A stretch of 64,000 bases of DNA from an uncultured Christensenella sp. (GCA_910578565.1 CAJTQF010000001.1:310001-374000); one strand, 5' to 3'; shown: positions 34,559 to 42,362, counted from the first letter of the stretch. The notes: generated by a model from the sequence alone, not told the origin. Translations and numbers: made by a program.

Positions 34559-34586
34559 ATTATACACTAAAATCTTAAAAAGTCAA
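34559..34586 (-). promoter_or_regulatory. Minus-strand promoter of the candidate hairpin RNA
   Basis: Read on the minus strand, TTGACT (34586-34581) and TATAAT (34564-34559) are separated by 16 bases. No minus-strand gene follows except the hairpin RNA. Confidence 0.55.
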
Positions 34587-34604
34587 CACAGAAAGGAGAA
34601 ATAA

Positions 34605-35048
34605 ATGGAAAATAAGATTTGTCCCTATTCGGACGACTATTTGTACTATGATGAAAAAACGAATCACTACGTGCTTACAGAAAAGGCGCTTGTGGAAAAC
34701 GTGGGCTTAAATATCCGTGCGAGAATGTCCGACACCGCGCTTGTAAATCCCGAAGTTGCGATAAAGAGCTTTACGCGCACTGTAAGCGATATGGTTTACC
34801 AGTTCATCCACCAACACAACGTCAATAACAGGGCGCAGGACTGCCTTATAGCAACCGTTCCCGAACTCAGAAGAATAATACAAACGGCAATGGAATACCA
34901 GGCGGTGTATGTTGCAAACGTAGGTAATCTGTATTTGTCCACAAAGCCCGAAGAACGCGCGGTTGCGATAGACTATCTCGCCCAGAGTGTTCTCGGCGAC
35001 GTCGTGCCGTGCCTTGGCTATTCGATACTCTATACGGGGGTGTATTAA
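34605..35048 (+). CDS. Phage protein, probable head-tail connector region
   Basis: A 147-residue protein with AAAGGAG upstream and its stop overlapping the next start (TAATG). The sequence (CPYSDDYLYYDEKTNHYVLTEKAL...) is mostly helical and has no motif I can name. Position between capsid-side and tail-side genes suggests a head-tail connector or adaptor. Confidence 0.55.
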   Translation: MENKICPYSDDYLYYDEKTNHYVLTEKALVENVGLNIRARMSDTALVNPEVAIKSFTRTVSDMVYQFIHQHNVNNRAQDCLIATVPELRRIIQTAMEYQAVYVANVGNLYLSTKPEERAVAIDYLAQSVLGDVVPCLGYSILYTGVY

Positions 35049-35437
35049 TGATGCGCGATATTCTGGATATATTAAACCCGCATACGCAGTTTGCGCTATC
35101 GGGTACTTATTATCCCGAACGCCCGGACGGACCCGACGTGTGCGGACAGCCGTTCAATTACGAGTACGTAGACCCGTCTACGAAAACCTGGCGAACGCTG
35201 TTTGGGAATATACAGGCAAGCGCAGGCGAAACTGCTATCCGCACGGACGACCGGTTAAAGTTTAAAGCGGGCGATGGTCTTGTGCGTTTGCAGGACGGGG
35301 AGTGGTACGCCATACAGCAGAAAATGACGGATTACCAAGCCGCGCCCAAGCAGGCGTTCAGGGTGCTGCCTATTCCCGTAGGCACGCAATACGTGTTAAG
35401 GCTTGTCGCCGTTGACGAGCCGTGGGGGATATGTTAA
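35048..35437 (+). CDS. Phage protein, probable head-closure or neck protein
   Basis: A 129-residue protein translated from an ATG overlapping the previous stop (a second ATG follows directly). It is beta-rich with a proline-rich start (LNPHTQFALSGTYYPERPDGPDV). Small size and position resemble head-closure proteins, but no family signature is certain. The structural operon is interrupted after it by the AT-rich HicAB insertion. Confidence 0.5.
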   Translation: MMRDILDILNPHTQFALSGTYYPERPDGPDVCGQPFNYEYVDPSTKTWRTLFGNIQASAGETAIRTDDRLKFKAGDGLVRLQDGEWYAIQQKMTDYQAAPKQAFRVLPIPVGTQYVLRLVAVDEPWGIC

Positions 35438-35545
35438 TAAAATTTATATTATGAATATGTGTGTCTTAATTGTACTATTTGTAAATATCTATATTATAAT
35501 AAGATCAATTCGTATTAAAAAAATTTAAAATGTTTACATAAAAAT

Positions 35546-35574
35546 TTGACATTTGACCATAAATAAATTATAGT
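35546..35574 (+). promoter_or_regulatory. Promoter of the HicAB-SecB-like module
   Basis: TTGACA at 35546-35551 and TATAGT at 35569-35574 are 17 bases apart, the start of the AT-rich insert. Confidence 0.75.
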
Positions 35575-35584
35575 TGTGTTATAT

Positions 35585-35602
35585 GGTATTATATTTGATA
35601 CC
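35585..35602. promoter_or_regulatory. Inverted repeat, likely antitoxin operator
   Basis: GGTAT and ATACC flank eight bases just downstream of the -10 box and before hicA. This is where a HicB dimer would be expected to bind for autoregulation. Confidence 0.45.
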
Positions 35603-35622
35603 AAATCTTAACGGGTTATAAC

Positions 35623-35874
35623 ATGACGCAAAGAAATAAAGCAGAACAAAGGATAATGAGTTATCCTATAAAACTGGATATTACTTATGAAGAAGTAAAA
35701 TCTTTTCTTCTTTCCAAAGATTTTGAAATTCGCAAAGGACAAGGAGATCATATGATTTTTACACATCCGGAGCTTAAACAACATTTATCAATTCCCTGTT
35801 GTGTTAAAGCAATAAAAACGCCTTATATTAAAGCCATTCAAAAAGCAATAAATTTAATTTGTGGGAGCAAATAA
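35623..35874 (+). CDS. hicA: HicA-family mRNA interferase toxin
   Basis: An 83-residue protein of the HicA double-stranded RNA-binding-like fold. The pattern TYEEVKSFLLSKDFEIRKGQGDHMIFTHPE, with the catalytic histidine in GDHMIF, and the ending IKAIQKAINLI match HicA toxins, which cut mRNA. An alternative start at 35659 (MSYPIK, after AAAGGATA) would give the more usual length of about 71 residues. It is the first gene of a three-gene AT-rich module, three bases before hicB. Confidence 0.85.
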   Translation: MTQRNKAEQRIMSYPIKLDITYEEVKSFLLSKDFEIRKGQGDHMIFTHPELKQHLSIPCCVKAIKTPYIKAIQKAINLICGSK

Positions 35875-35877
35875 ATT

Positions 35878-36423
35878 ATGAATAATAAATATAATCTTGA
35901 TGATTACAAATTTTTAATTAGTAAAATAGAAACAGAAAGCGGATTTGAATATTTAGCAGAATTTAGAGAATTCGATTTTTGTTGTGGCGGCGGGGAAACT
36001 GTTGAAAAAGCAATATTAGAGGCAAAAACTAATTTAGAAATATATATCAATGAGATGGAAAGACTTGGGGAAAGTGTTCCTGCACCGTTACAAGAATATG
36101 ATTTTAGTGGTAAATTTACTTTAAGATTGTCTAAGGATTTGCATAAAAAAGCATCAGAAAGAGCTGATTATGAAGGTGTTAGCTTGAATACTTTTATTGT
36201 TGAAGCTGTAGGAGAGAAAGTAGGTTGTACATCAATGAATGAAGTTCTTGATAAATTTGAAAGGGTAATTAGTAAATTTACAATAGCGATAATAAATACA
36301 AGCGCCGCAGTAGAAGCAGTTAATAGATTTAATAATATGACTGCAGATTACATGCAGACAAAATTAAAAAGTGATAGTTTTAATTATTGGAATTTAGGAG
36401 GTAAAAAATTATGCAAAATTTAA
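35878..36423 (+). CDS. hicB: HicB-family antitoxin with a C-terminal extension
   Basis: A 181-residue antitoxin. Residues about 10-75 form the HicB partial RNase H-like fold (YLAEFREFDFCCGGGETVEKAI). Residues 76-116 are the ribbon-helix-helix DNA-binding part (GKFTLRLSKDLHKKASERAD then EGVSLNTFIVEAV). HicB proteins normally end about here; this one carries 65 further residues (117-181) ending NYWNLGGKKLCKI. In toxin-antitoxin-chaperone systems the antitoxin has just such a tail, which keeps it unstable until a SecB-like chaperone binds it. The next gene, overlapping by 13 bases, is SecB-like, so the tail is a good candidate chaperone-addiction segment (inference). Confidence 0.85.
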   Translation: MNNKYNLDDYKFLISKIETESGFEYLAEFREFDFCCGGGETVEKAILEAKTNLEIYINEMERLGESVPAPLQEYDFSGKFTLRLSKDLHKKASERADYEGVSLNTFIVEAVGEKVGCTSMNEVLDKFERVISKFTIAIINTSAAVEAVNRFNNMTADYMQTKLKSDSFNYWNLGGKKLCKI

Positions 36424-36797
36424 TAAAAGATAATATTAGTGCTACATTAAAAAATATTCAATATATAAGTGTTAATCCATCTAAAAATAAAAAAATTGAT
36501 TTTTCCGATGAGATTAAAATTACAGAAAAAAATGAAAATTTAGTTAAATTTGATATTGTACGAAATCTTAGTGTTGATTTAGATATTGCCTATAATTTGG
36601 AAATAGTAGTATCTCTTACATTATTTGCAAAGGATAATGTTGATTTATCAAAATCATTTACAGATGAATTTATAGAGAAAAATAAAGATGAAATTGCTGG
36701 GAATGTTATGAATTTCATTTCAGCACTTATTTCTCAAATAACAGGCTCATTCAATGGTTTTCCAATTGTTACGCCTCCAATATATAAAAATGCTTAA
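36411..36797 (+). CDS. SecB-like chaperone of a toxin-antitoxin-chaperone module
   Basis: A 128-residue protein starting inside the end of hicB with a strong TTAGGAGG site. It has SecB-like character: alternating beta strands (LVKFDIVRNLSVDLDI..YNLEIVVSLTLFAK), then a helix and the ending NFISALISQITGSFNGFPIVTPPIY, which corresponds to the SecB end where a helix is followed by a GGFPxLxLxP stretch. Export SecB is rare in Firmicutes and no export partner is nearby, so a dedicated chaperone for the extended HicB is the likely role. The assignment rests on pattern, not on a profile search. Confidence 0.6.
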   Translation: MQNLIKDNISATLKNIQYISVNPSKNKKIDFSDEIKITEKNENLVKFDIVRNLSVDLDIAYNLEIVVSLTLFAKDNVDLSKSFTDEFIEKNKDEIAGNVMNFISALISQITGSFNGFPIVTPPIYKNA

Positions 36798-36817
36798 ACT
36801 TAGTTTTAGTAATTAAG

Positions 36818-36842
36818 AGCACGGTATAAACCGTGCTTTTTT
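36818..36842 (+). terminator. Terminator of the HicAB-SecB-like module
   Basis: AGCACGG and CCGTGCT form a stem followed by T6. Confidence 0.8.
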
Positions 36843-36874
36843 CATAAGTCCAAATGACTGGACTAAACTTAAAT

Positions 36875-36896
36875 GACGGCTTACGCCGTCCTTTTT
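36875..36896 (+). terminator. Second hairpin just before the next phage gene
   Basis: GACGGC and GCCGTC form a stem followed by T5. The AAGGAG of the following structural gene lies 13 bases after it. Confidence 0.6.
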
Positions 36897-36918
36897 AATA
36901 TGTTTTTTAAGGAGTAAA

Positions 36919-37218
36919 ATGATGGACAGACAGCAGATTATAGCCGCGGCGGTTAATACCGTTGAAGAATTACGCAACGAGCTTGTGCCGCGTGACACGG
37001 GCAATATGGCAAAGAACGCATTGCAATATCTAATCTCGAACAACGAGATAGTGATTTATATAGATACCAAAGCCGCGGCGTACGTGTATTACACAAACGA
37101 GCCTTGGATATCGCCGAAGTGGAAAGGAAAGAAGAACCCCAACCAGGACTGGTGGGACAGATTTGCACAGACTTTTATTGAAAGATTTAACGATAAGTTA
37201 GGAGGAACAATTAAATGA
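36919..37218 (+). CDS. HK97 gp10-like tail or neck protein
   Basis: A 99-residue protein. The pattern VPRDTGNMAKNAL and a central beta region ending YVYYTNEPWISPKWKGKKNPNQDWW matches small HK97 gp10-like proteins, which act in neck or tail completion. It has an AAGGAG site after a hairpin and overlaps the next gene by four bases. Confidence 0.65.
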   Translation: MMDRQQIIAAAVNTVEELRNELVPRDTGNMAKNALQYLISNNEIVIYIDTKAAAYVYYTNEPWISPKWKGKKNPNQDWWDRFAQTFIERFNDKLGGTIK

Positions 37219-38375
37219 TATCGGTAAAACAATTGGCAGAGTACTTTGAGAACGGCTTGAACAAGACGCTTGGCAACCCCGAGATACAGTTTAAAATCTG
37301 GGCGGACGCAGGCGAATACAAAAAGCCCGAACGTGACGGGAACGTGATAACGCATTACATACTCGGCAACCTGCGTACAAGCACTTCGGCAAACGACGCA
37401 ACGGACCTTGTAATGGGCGTGAACGGGTTGTCGCTCGATTTTAAAATATCCGTGCAGGCGCCGAAGACTAATGCAACGCAGACGGCGGCAGAACTGCAGA
37501 AGATACAGGACGGGCAGTATCCGTATCTTGCCTATATAACAAACGCTATCAACAGCTATTTCCAAAAGGCTTGGGCGGACACGCTTTACGACGGCAGCGG
37601 CGCGAAGTACTCGGTCGCATTTCAGGCGGGTACGGCGGTAACGGGTAATGCGGAGATTGCCGCAAGGTACGGTCAGTCCGTAGATTTTAACGTGTATATC
37701 GAAGTCTATTTTATACAGGACGGCATAAACAGCAAAGACGTCAAAATCTACTTCGACGGCGAGTCCGTGCCGTATAAATCGTTAAGGTTCGGGCGTTCGC
37801 CTGTGCTGGAACAGGACGTATACGCTAAAAGCCTTGTAACTAAAAGTATTGTAACTTCAACGGCGTTCGCAATAGATATCGAGTTCCCTGCAAACTTTGA
37901 CGCGGCGACGAACTCTGCCATAGACTATCTTTTAAACGGTAAGCCTAACGTTGCGCACTTTGTAACCTTGGAATTCGGTAACTTGGGACAGAAAACTTAT
38001 CTGATGACTTTAAATACCGCACAGCCCGCAATGGTAGGAATTTCAGTACCCGGCATATCCGTTTCGTTAATCGAAGTATCAGACAACGTACTGACGGTCA
38101 GTCTGCTTGACGGCTATCAGCTTGGTAAGTTCACATTTGTGGACTCCGCCGCAACGACTTTGACGTTTACTGCACCGGCTGATTGCACCGCTTATATAGT
38201 AGGTACGGTAATCAATGTTTCGGCAGGTCAGCCCAACACGGTTGAATTAGACCTGTCTGCATTTGTTTATGACGAAGAGAGCGGCAATTACGGCGTTTAT
38301 ATTATTACGGATAAAGCGGTTGATATCAGCTCGGACGTGGCGTTCAGCGTTGTGAAAGGAGCTGGCAATGGCTAA
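37215..38375 (+). CDS. Phage major tail-like protein
   Basis: A 386-residue, beta-rich protein translated from an ATG overlapping the previous stop. The first half has features of tail tube or minor capsid proteins (GLSLDFKISVQAP, VDFNVYIEVYFIQDGINS). The last 110 residues look like an added Ig-like surface domain. Position before the tail assembly-like gene supports a tail role. It is not recognised at family level. Confidence 0.5.
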   Translation: MISVKQLAEYFENGLNKTLGNPEIQFKIWADAGEYKKPERDGNVITHYILGNLRTSTSANDATDLVMGVNGLSLDFKISVQAPKTNATQTAAELQKIQDGQYPYLAYITNAINSYFQKAWADTLYDGSGAKYSVAFQAGTAVTGNAEIAARYGQSVDFNVYIEVYFIQDGINSKDVKIYFDGESVPYKSLRFGRSPVLEQDVYAKSLVTKSIVTSTAFAIDIEFPANFDAATNSAIDYLLNGKPNVAHFVTLEFGNLGQKTYLMTLNTAQPAMVGISVPGISVSLIEVSDNVLTVSLLDGYQLGKFTFVDSAATTLTFTAPADCTAYIVGTVINVSAGQPNTVELDLSAFVYDEESGNYGVYIITDKAVDISSDVAFSVVKGAGNG

Positions 38376-38862
38376 TCCGTACCATATAAAAATAGAACTG
38401 CCGCCCGAGACACAGCAAAGCGCAATGGCGGAAACGCAGTCGGGCAATGTCGGCGGGGAACAGTCGGGCGGGAGTATATCTTCCCAACTCGCGGTTAAAG
38501 CCGCAAAACGGCTGGTTTCATTTGCGGCGGTAAAGTCAACGGCTGACAATCTCATAAGTTATAAAATAAGTCAGGTATCGCTCGAAACCGGCGCGACGGA
38601 ATACGAACAACGGATGAGTACGATACATTCAATCGTTTCGGATTCAATAGGCGCAGGCGCAACTCTTGCTATGGGCGCGGCAACAGGTCCCGTGGGATTT
38701 ACTATGGCGGCAATAGGCGTTGTGTCAAGCGGTATAAGCAAACTGATAAATATAATCCAGAAAGACGAGACTTTGCGTAAACAGCAAAGCCTTGAAGACG
38801 TTTCAATAGGTATGCAAACCATCCGCGCAGGAACGACGGGTAGAAGGGGCGCTAATCAGTAA
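38368..38862 (+). CDS. Phage protein with hydrophobic centre, unknown
   Basis: A 164-residue protein overlapping the previous gene by eight bases. A Ser/Gly/Gln-rich head is followed by a hydrophobic, Ala/Gly-rich segment (about residues 88-125, TLAMGAATGPVGFTMAAIGV then VSSG) and a charged tail. It may be a tail assembly or membrane-interacting protein. Tape measure and assembly chaperones are otherwise missing from this cluster. Confidence 0.5.
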   Translation: MANPYHIKIELPPETQQSAMAETQSGNVGGEQSGGSISSQLAVKAAKRLVSFAAVKSTADNLISYKISQVSLETGATEYEQRMSTIHSIVSDSIGAGATLAMGAATGPVGFTMAAIGVVSSGISKLINIIQKDETLRKQQSLEDVSIGMQTIRAGTTGRRGANQ

Positions 38863-38905
38863 GTTTTGAATTGGAAAATTAATGAAAATTATTTTAAAAA
38901 GGGTA

Positions 38906-38933
38906 TTGACAAAATTAAAAATGGGTGTAGAAT
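38906..38933 (+). promoter_or_regulatory. Promoter of the acidic cargo gene
   Basis: TTGACA at 38906-38911 and TAGAAT at 38928-38933 are 16 bases apart. Confidence 0.65.
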
Positions 38934-38967
38934 TTAATTACAAAATAAAATTAAGAGAGGTTTTATT

Positions 38968-39249
38968 ATGTGTAAGTGGGGTTGGTATACAACTGATGAT
39001 GATGGGAACATTGTTGGGAAAACAGATGTAAATGAAGAAACAGGGCGTGTAGACGCTTATGACGCAACCGATGGCGATTTTGATAAAGGTCATGGACATG
39101 ATGTCTATAGTTCTATGGATGCTTACGATGATTCTGTTTGCGATCAGTTTGCTGGCAATGAGTCGGGTGGAGATATTTACTCCAGAGACCCTTACGATGA
39201 AGAAAGTATTGGTCGCGACTGGGAAGATCGGGGTTGGGACGATGACTAA
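38968..39249 (+). CDS. Very acidic small cargo protein
   Basis: A 93-residue protein with roughly one third Asp/Glu and very few Lys/Arg (ends RDWEDRGWDDD). It has its own promoter, an AGAGAGG site and a following terminator: a classic moron layout inside a tail operon. Highly acidic small phage proteins are often DNA mimics that block DNA-binding host proteins; that is inference here. It has two cysteines (C2 and one in SVCDQF) and no signal peptide. Confidence 0.6.
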   Translation: MCKWGWYTTDDDGNIVGKTDVNEETGRVDAYDATDGDFDKGHGHDVYSSMDAYDDSVCDQFAGNESGGDIYSRDPYDEESIGRDWEDRGWDDD

Positions 39250-39302
39250 ATAATTAAATGCTAAATATAATTACTTAATTTAAGTTTTTGATTAAAATAA
39301 AA

Positions 39303-39328
39303 AGCACCGATAACTCGGTGCTTTTTTA
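39303..39328. terminator. Bidirectional terminator between two cargo genes
   Basis: AAGCACCGA and TCGGTGCTT form a stem with A bases on one side and T6 on the other, serving the convergent acidic-protein and lipoprotein genes. Confidence 0.8.
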
Positions 39329-39333
39329 GTGGG

Positions 39334-39831
39334 TTAAAATTTTATCCAGCCGATGTATGTAGAATAATCTAAATTGTTAAAAAATGTTTCGACATAATCG
39401 TCCCATTCTTCAGGAGCAACATTATCCACTTCGTCTTGCTCGTAACAATCATAGAAAATCCAGTATGAATGTACTTCCATAGGTCTGAAACTTATTTTAC
39501 CGTAACGCGACGGCGTAAAAGAATGTCTAATAAAACCGTCTAAATGTACTTGGTCTTTATTTTTTAAAAAGTTTTCATTCCGAAGCAGTTCTTCAAAGGT
39601 TTTACAGTTGTAAGTTTCAAAGTCGTCTTTGAAGATCATGAGAGCAGGGAAATAATATTTTTCGTATTCGGTTTTATCATTCAAATAATAAAATGTGATG
39701 TCGGGATGTTCTTCCCATACTTCAGAGCCTGTTACGATACCCCCATATTTTTTTTCAGTGCAACCGGTGAAAGGGATTAACAGACAGATACATAAAAGAG
39801 TAAAGAGAAATGATTTAATTAATTTTTTCAT
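39334..39831 (-). CDS. Phage-borne lipoprotein on the opposite strand
   Basis: A 165-residue lipoprotein with signal peptide MKKLIKSFLFTLLCICLLI and lipobox FTGC (Cys24). The mature part has many aromatic residues and acidic patches (YYLNDKTEYEKYYFPALMIF) and no motif I recognise. It is AT-rich, faces against the structural genes, and has its own promoter and terminators on both sides. A lysogeny-expressed surface lipoprotein, for example for superinfection exclusion, is a reasonable guess. Confidence 0.65.
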   Translation of the reverse strand: MKKLIKSFLFTLLCICLLIPFTGCTEKKYGGIVTGSEVWEEHPDITFYYLNDKTEYEKYYFPALMIFKDDFETYNCKTFEELLRNENFLKNKDQVHLDGFIRHSFTPSRYGKISFRPMEVHSYWIFYDCYEQDEVDNVAPEEWDDYVETFFNNLDYSTYIGWIKF

Positions 39832-39848
39832 AACGTCACCTCATAAGC

Positions 39849-39877
39849 ATTATAAATTACAAAACTAATAAAATCAA
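39849..39877 (-). promoter_or_regulatory. Promoter of the phage-borne lipoprotein
   Basis: On the minus strand TTGATT (39877-39872) and TATAAT (39854-39849) are 17 bases apart, upstream of an ATG at 39831 with GAGGTGA as ribosome site. Confidence 0.7.
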
Positions 39878-39894
39878 GCATAAATAAAAAAATT

Positions 39895-39917
39895 AGCACG
39901 GGTACCCGTGCTTTTTT
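39895..39917. terminator. Perfect palindromic terminator before the tail gene
   Basis: AGCACGGGTACCCGTGCT is an 18-base perfect palindrome followed by T6 on the plus strand. The AAAGGAG of the tail gene is 10 bases or so further on. Confidence 0.7.
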
Positions 39918-39947
39918 AATAAACATTTTTAAAGGAGACTAAAAACA

Positions 39948-42170
39948 ATGGCATTTAAAAACGACGCAATCGTCTACATAGACGGTATAAACAGGACGCC
40001 TGAGACGGTAATGCCTGTCAAATGCGGCAACTTTCTGGACGAACGTCTGGACGAGTGTGTACTGTCCCTTCGCGGAACGAATCAGGAAATATTTGCACCG
40101 CTAACACCGGTGGAAATACGTTTTGATAACGAGCTGTACTGGGGCGGGAGAAACCCCGCCAAGCGTGTGACGGAAAGATTGATGCAGCTTACAAAATACT
40201 ATGTAGTGGCAAACGACGTATCGGAAGAAATGATGATAGGCAGGAAACTTTACCGGCACGAGCTATATCTTATAGAAGTGACAAAGATAGCCGAATGCTA
40301 CGTGGTGGATACAATAACGTTCACAAACAGTCTCGGGCGGGACTATACCAAAAACGCGCAGCTTGCGGCGCTGGATAAAGGCGAATATTGGTATCTGACG
40401 GAAGAAGGTTCAGGCGAATTTCGGGGTATTCCCGAAAACTATATAACGCCGATGCTGTCGGGCAAAGATTTTCAGATAGCTTCGTTTTTCGATGTGCTTG
40501 GGGAAACACAAGAAAACAATACCAGTCATCGCGGGGTAGTGGTATACCGCGATTCTGAAATATTTTTGAAGGTTGAAGGCTCGCGGGAGAGACCGGTTAT
40601 AGAAAACATACAAGCAGGCACTTATAAAATAGAGTATTATGCTCAACCGGGCAGTATATACAATGACATAGTATCGTTTACGATAACAGTACTTGAAAAC
40701 CGCCTGCCTTTAAAGAAGTGGACTATAACGGACGTAATCAACCGCACGCTGGACTTGGCGGAACCGTTGCGGCAGGGCGAAAAGTCGCGGTTCAGGCTTA
40801 ACGGAATGAGTGCGGACGTGAAGATAATCCCCGAAGGCGAAGACGGGGCGGGACAGGCTGCACGGTTTGACAAAGTGCTTTCGCCCGAAATGTCTTTCAC
40901 CAAACAGACGTTAAGGGAGTGTTTGCAGTCAATAGGCAAGGTAATCCACGGCGAGCCGCGCCTCACGCCAAAGAAAGACGGGGACGATTGGTATTACGAA
41001 GTAAGCTACGATATGTACGCAAGCCAGGACCAGGGCAGACCCGACAATCATCCTTACGTGAAAAAAACCATATCGCAGGGAATAGAACACTTTGCATCGC
41101 ATTTGGACAGCAGTGCGGAAAATCTTGTCAATTTTCTGGATAAATTCAGCGGCGTAATAGTAGAGCCTTACGCAGGCGGTGCGAAGTCTATGCGCACGGA
41201 AAATATGTACGTGCGTATAGAAGAAGGTAATATGATTATCCCCACGCAGTACCCCGTATACAGCGTGGACAAGCTGGAATACGTTTACCGTGATAAGAAC
41301 GTAATAAAGTCGGTGGATATAACCGCTTATTTATTCGATAAGTCTGTATATAACACGCAACTGTCGTCTTATGCGGACAGACAGTATCCCAATTCAAAGG
41401 CGTACGGTCTTTACTATGCGCAGGGCGAAAAGAATATCGGCGGACTCAATTTTAAAGTGGATGACGCGGAATTTGCCGCGTATCAGAATTACTCGATAAT
41501 CAACATACTGCGCCGTGAATTGCACGACGAAAAGTTTTCTGTCAGCAGTTATCCCGCAATGAGTTTCCGTGTAACGTATACGCCGTTCTACAACGCGCGT
41601 GTAGGGCAGACAAAGCCGTATTATAAGGACTTCAGCCGCCCCGCCGCATTAATTTACAACCAGCAGTCAAACGTGATAGAAAGCCGCTATTACGGCGAGA
41701 ATTTAAAGGGCGCGATAGCAAGGCTGGGGAATATCGAAAAGACGTTTACGTATTTAATGTACAATATCAAAGAAATTCCTAAGGCGGGGCAGATGTTTGA
41801 TAAGGACTATTGCATTTCCGTGGTAGCGGTAGAGTTTTTGCCTACTGTCATTATTTGTTCGATAGGCGTGTCAAAAGACTTTAACCGCATATCGCCGTAT
41901 ATCGGAATCAATTCCGAAAAGCGTTATTCTGAAATCTCGCAAAAACAGGCGGTGGAACGCAATACGCTGTACCACGAGTATATCGTGATAGGTAAAAAGG
42001 AGCAGCCCGATAGCGGCTGTTTAATGGGGGACCAGTTGATTGCAATGATAGCCGATACCTTCACGCAGAACGGCGGCTACCGCCCTTTAACGAACGTCTG
42101 CGCCTGGGGTACAACGTATCAGGCCAACAGCGCGGGCGGCGGAGATAATAAACGAGCTCAGAGTGTTTGA
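39948..42170 (+). CDS. Phage tail or baseplate protein
   Basis: A 740-residue soluble protein. The first 130 residues look like a distal-tail or tail-hub domain (IVYIDGINRTPETVMPVKCG, VEIRFDNELYWGGRNP). A middle part has ENLVNFLDKF and a beta-rich region, and the end (IADTFTQNGGYRPLTNVCAWGTTYQ) is typical of receptor-binding or hub proteins. I place it as a Tal/Dit-like baseplate protein with moderate certainty. AAAGGAG lies before the ATG. It is the last complete structural gene of the prophage. Confidence 0.6.
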   Translation: MAFKNDAIVYIDGINRTPETVMPVKCGNFLDERLDECVLSLRGTNQEIFAPLTPVEIRFDNELYWGGRNPAKRVTERLMQLTKYYVVANDVSEEMMIGRKLYRHELYLIEVTKIAECYVVDTITFTNSLGRDYTKNAQLAALDKGEYWYLTEEGSGEFRGIPENYITPMLSGKDFQIASFFDVLGETQENNTSHRGVVVYRDSEIFLKVEGSRERPVIENIQAGTYKIEYYAQPGSIYNDIVSFTITVLENRLPLKKWTITDVINRTLDLAEPLRQGEKSRFRLNGMSADVKIIPEGEDGAGQAARFDKVLSPEMSFTKQTLRECLQSIGKVIHGEPRLTPKKDGDDWYYEVSYDMYASQDQGRPDNHPYVKKTISQGIEHFASHLDSSAENLVNFLDKFSGVIVEPYAGGAKSMRTENMYVRIEEGNMIIPTQYPVYSVDKLEYVYRDKNVIKSVDITAYLFDKSVYNTQLSSYADRQYPNSKAYGLYYAQGEKNIGGLNFKVDDAEFAAYQNYSIINILRRELHDEKFSVSSYPAMSFRVTYTPFYNARVGQTKPYYKDFSRPAALIYNQQSNVIESRYYGENLKGAIARLGNIEKTFTYLMYNIKEIPKAGQMFDKDYCISVVAVEFLPTVIICSIGVSKDFNRISPYIGINSEKRYSEISQKQAVERNTLYHEYIVIGKKEQPDSGCLMGDQLIAMIADTFTQNGGYRPLTNVCAWGTTYQANSAGGGDNKRAQSV

Positions 42171-42197
42171 AGGCAAAGAACCAAGGGCGGTGACAGA

Positions 42198-42311
42198 ATG
42201 AGAATGATAATTTTAAAACCCAGCGGTGTGGGGCCGTACGGCGACGTGTCGCCCTTTATGATTGTATATAGTAAACCCCACGCTAAGCGTGGGGTTTACT
42301 ATATACAATAA
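42198..42311 (+). pseudogene. Truncated phage tail gene ending in a palindrome
   Basis: From the ATG at 42198 the frame reads MRMIILKPSGVGPYGDVSPF and then runs through a 49-base palindrome to a TAA. The opening looks like the start of a longer tail gene, so the palindrome seems to have replaced the rest. This marks the right end of the prophage. Confidence 0.45.
42261..42309. repeat. Perfect 23-base inverted repeat with 3-base loop
   Basis: Arms 42261-42283 and 42287-42309 pair perfectly around TAA, with the core AAACCCCACGC and GCGTGGGGTTT. There is no T run, so it is not a standard terminator. It may be the end of a deleted element or a palindromic insertion. Confidence 0.7.
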
Positions 42312-42313
42312 AA

Positions 42314-42338
42314 ATGCGGCTGATATTTCAGCCGCATA
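42314..42338 (+). terminator. Hairpin at the prophage right end
   Basis: ATGCGGCTGA and TCAGCCGCAT form a perfect 10-bp stem right after the palindrome. Confidence 0.55.
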
Positions 42339-42362
42339 AACAGAAAATAGGCTTATATGATT

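Noticed and set aside
34537..34564. Right arm of the 18-base inverted repeat as a simple terminator of the toxin gene
   Set aside because: It could end the toxin message, but the stem is unusually long, includes the coding end, encloses a 56-base loop and starts at a minus-strand promoter, so a plain terminator does not explain it fully.
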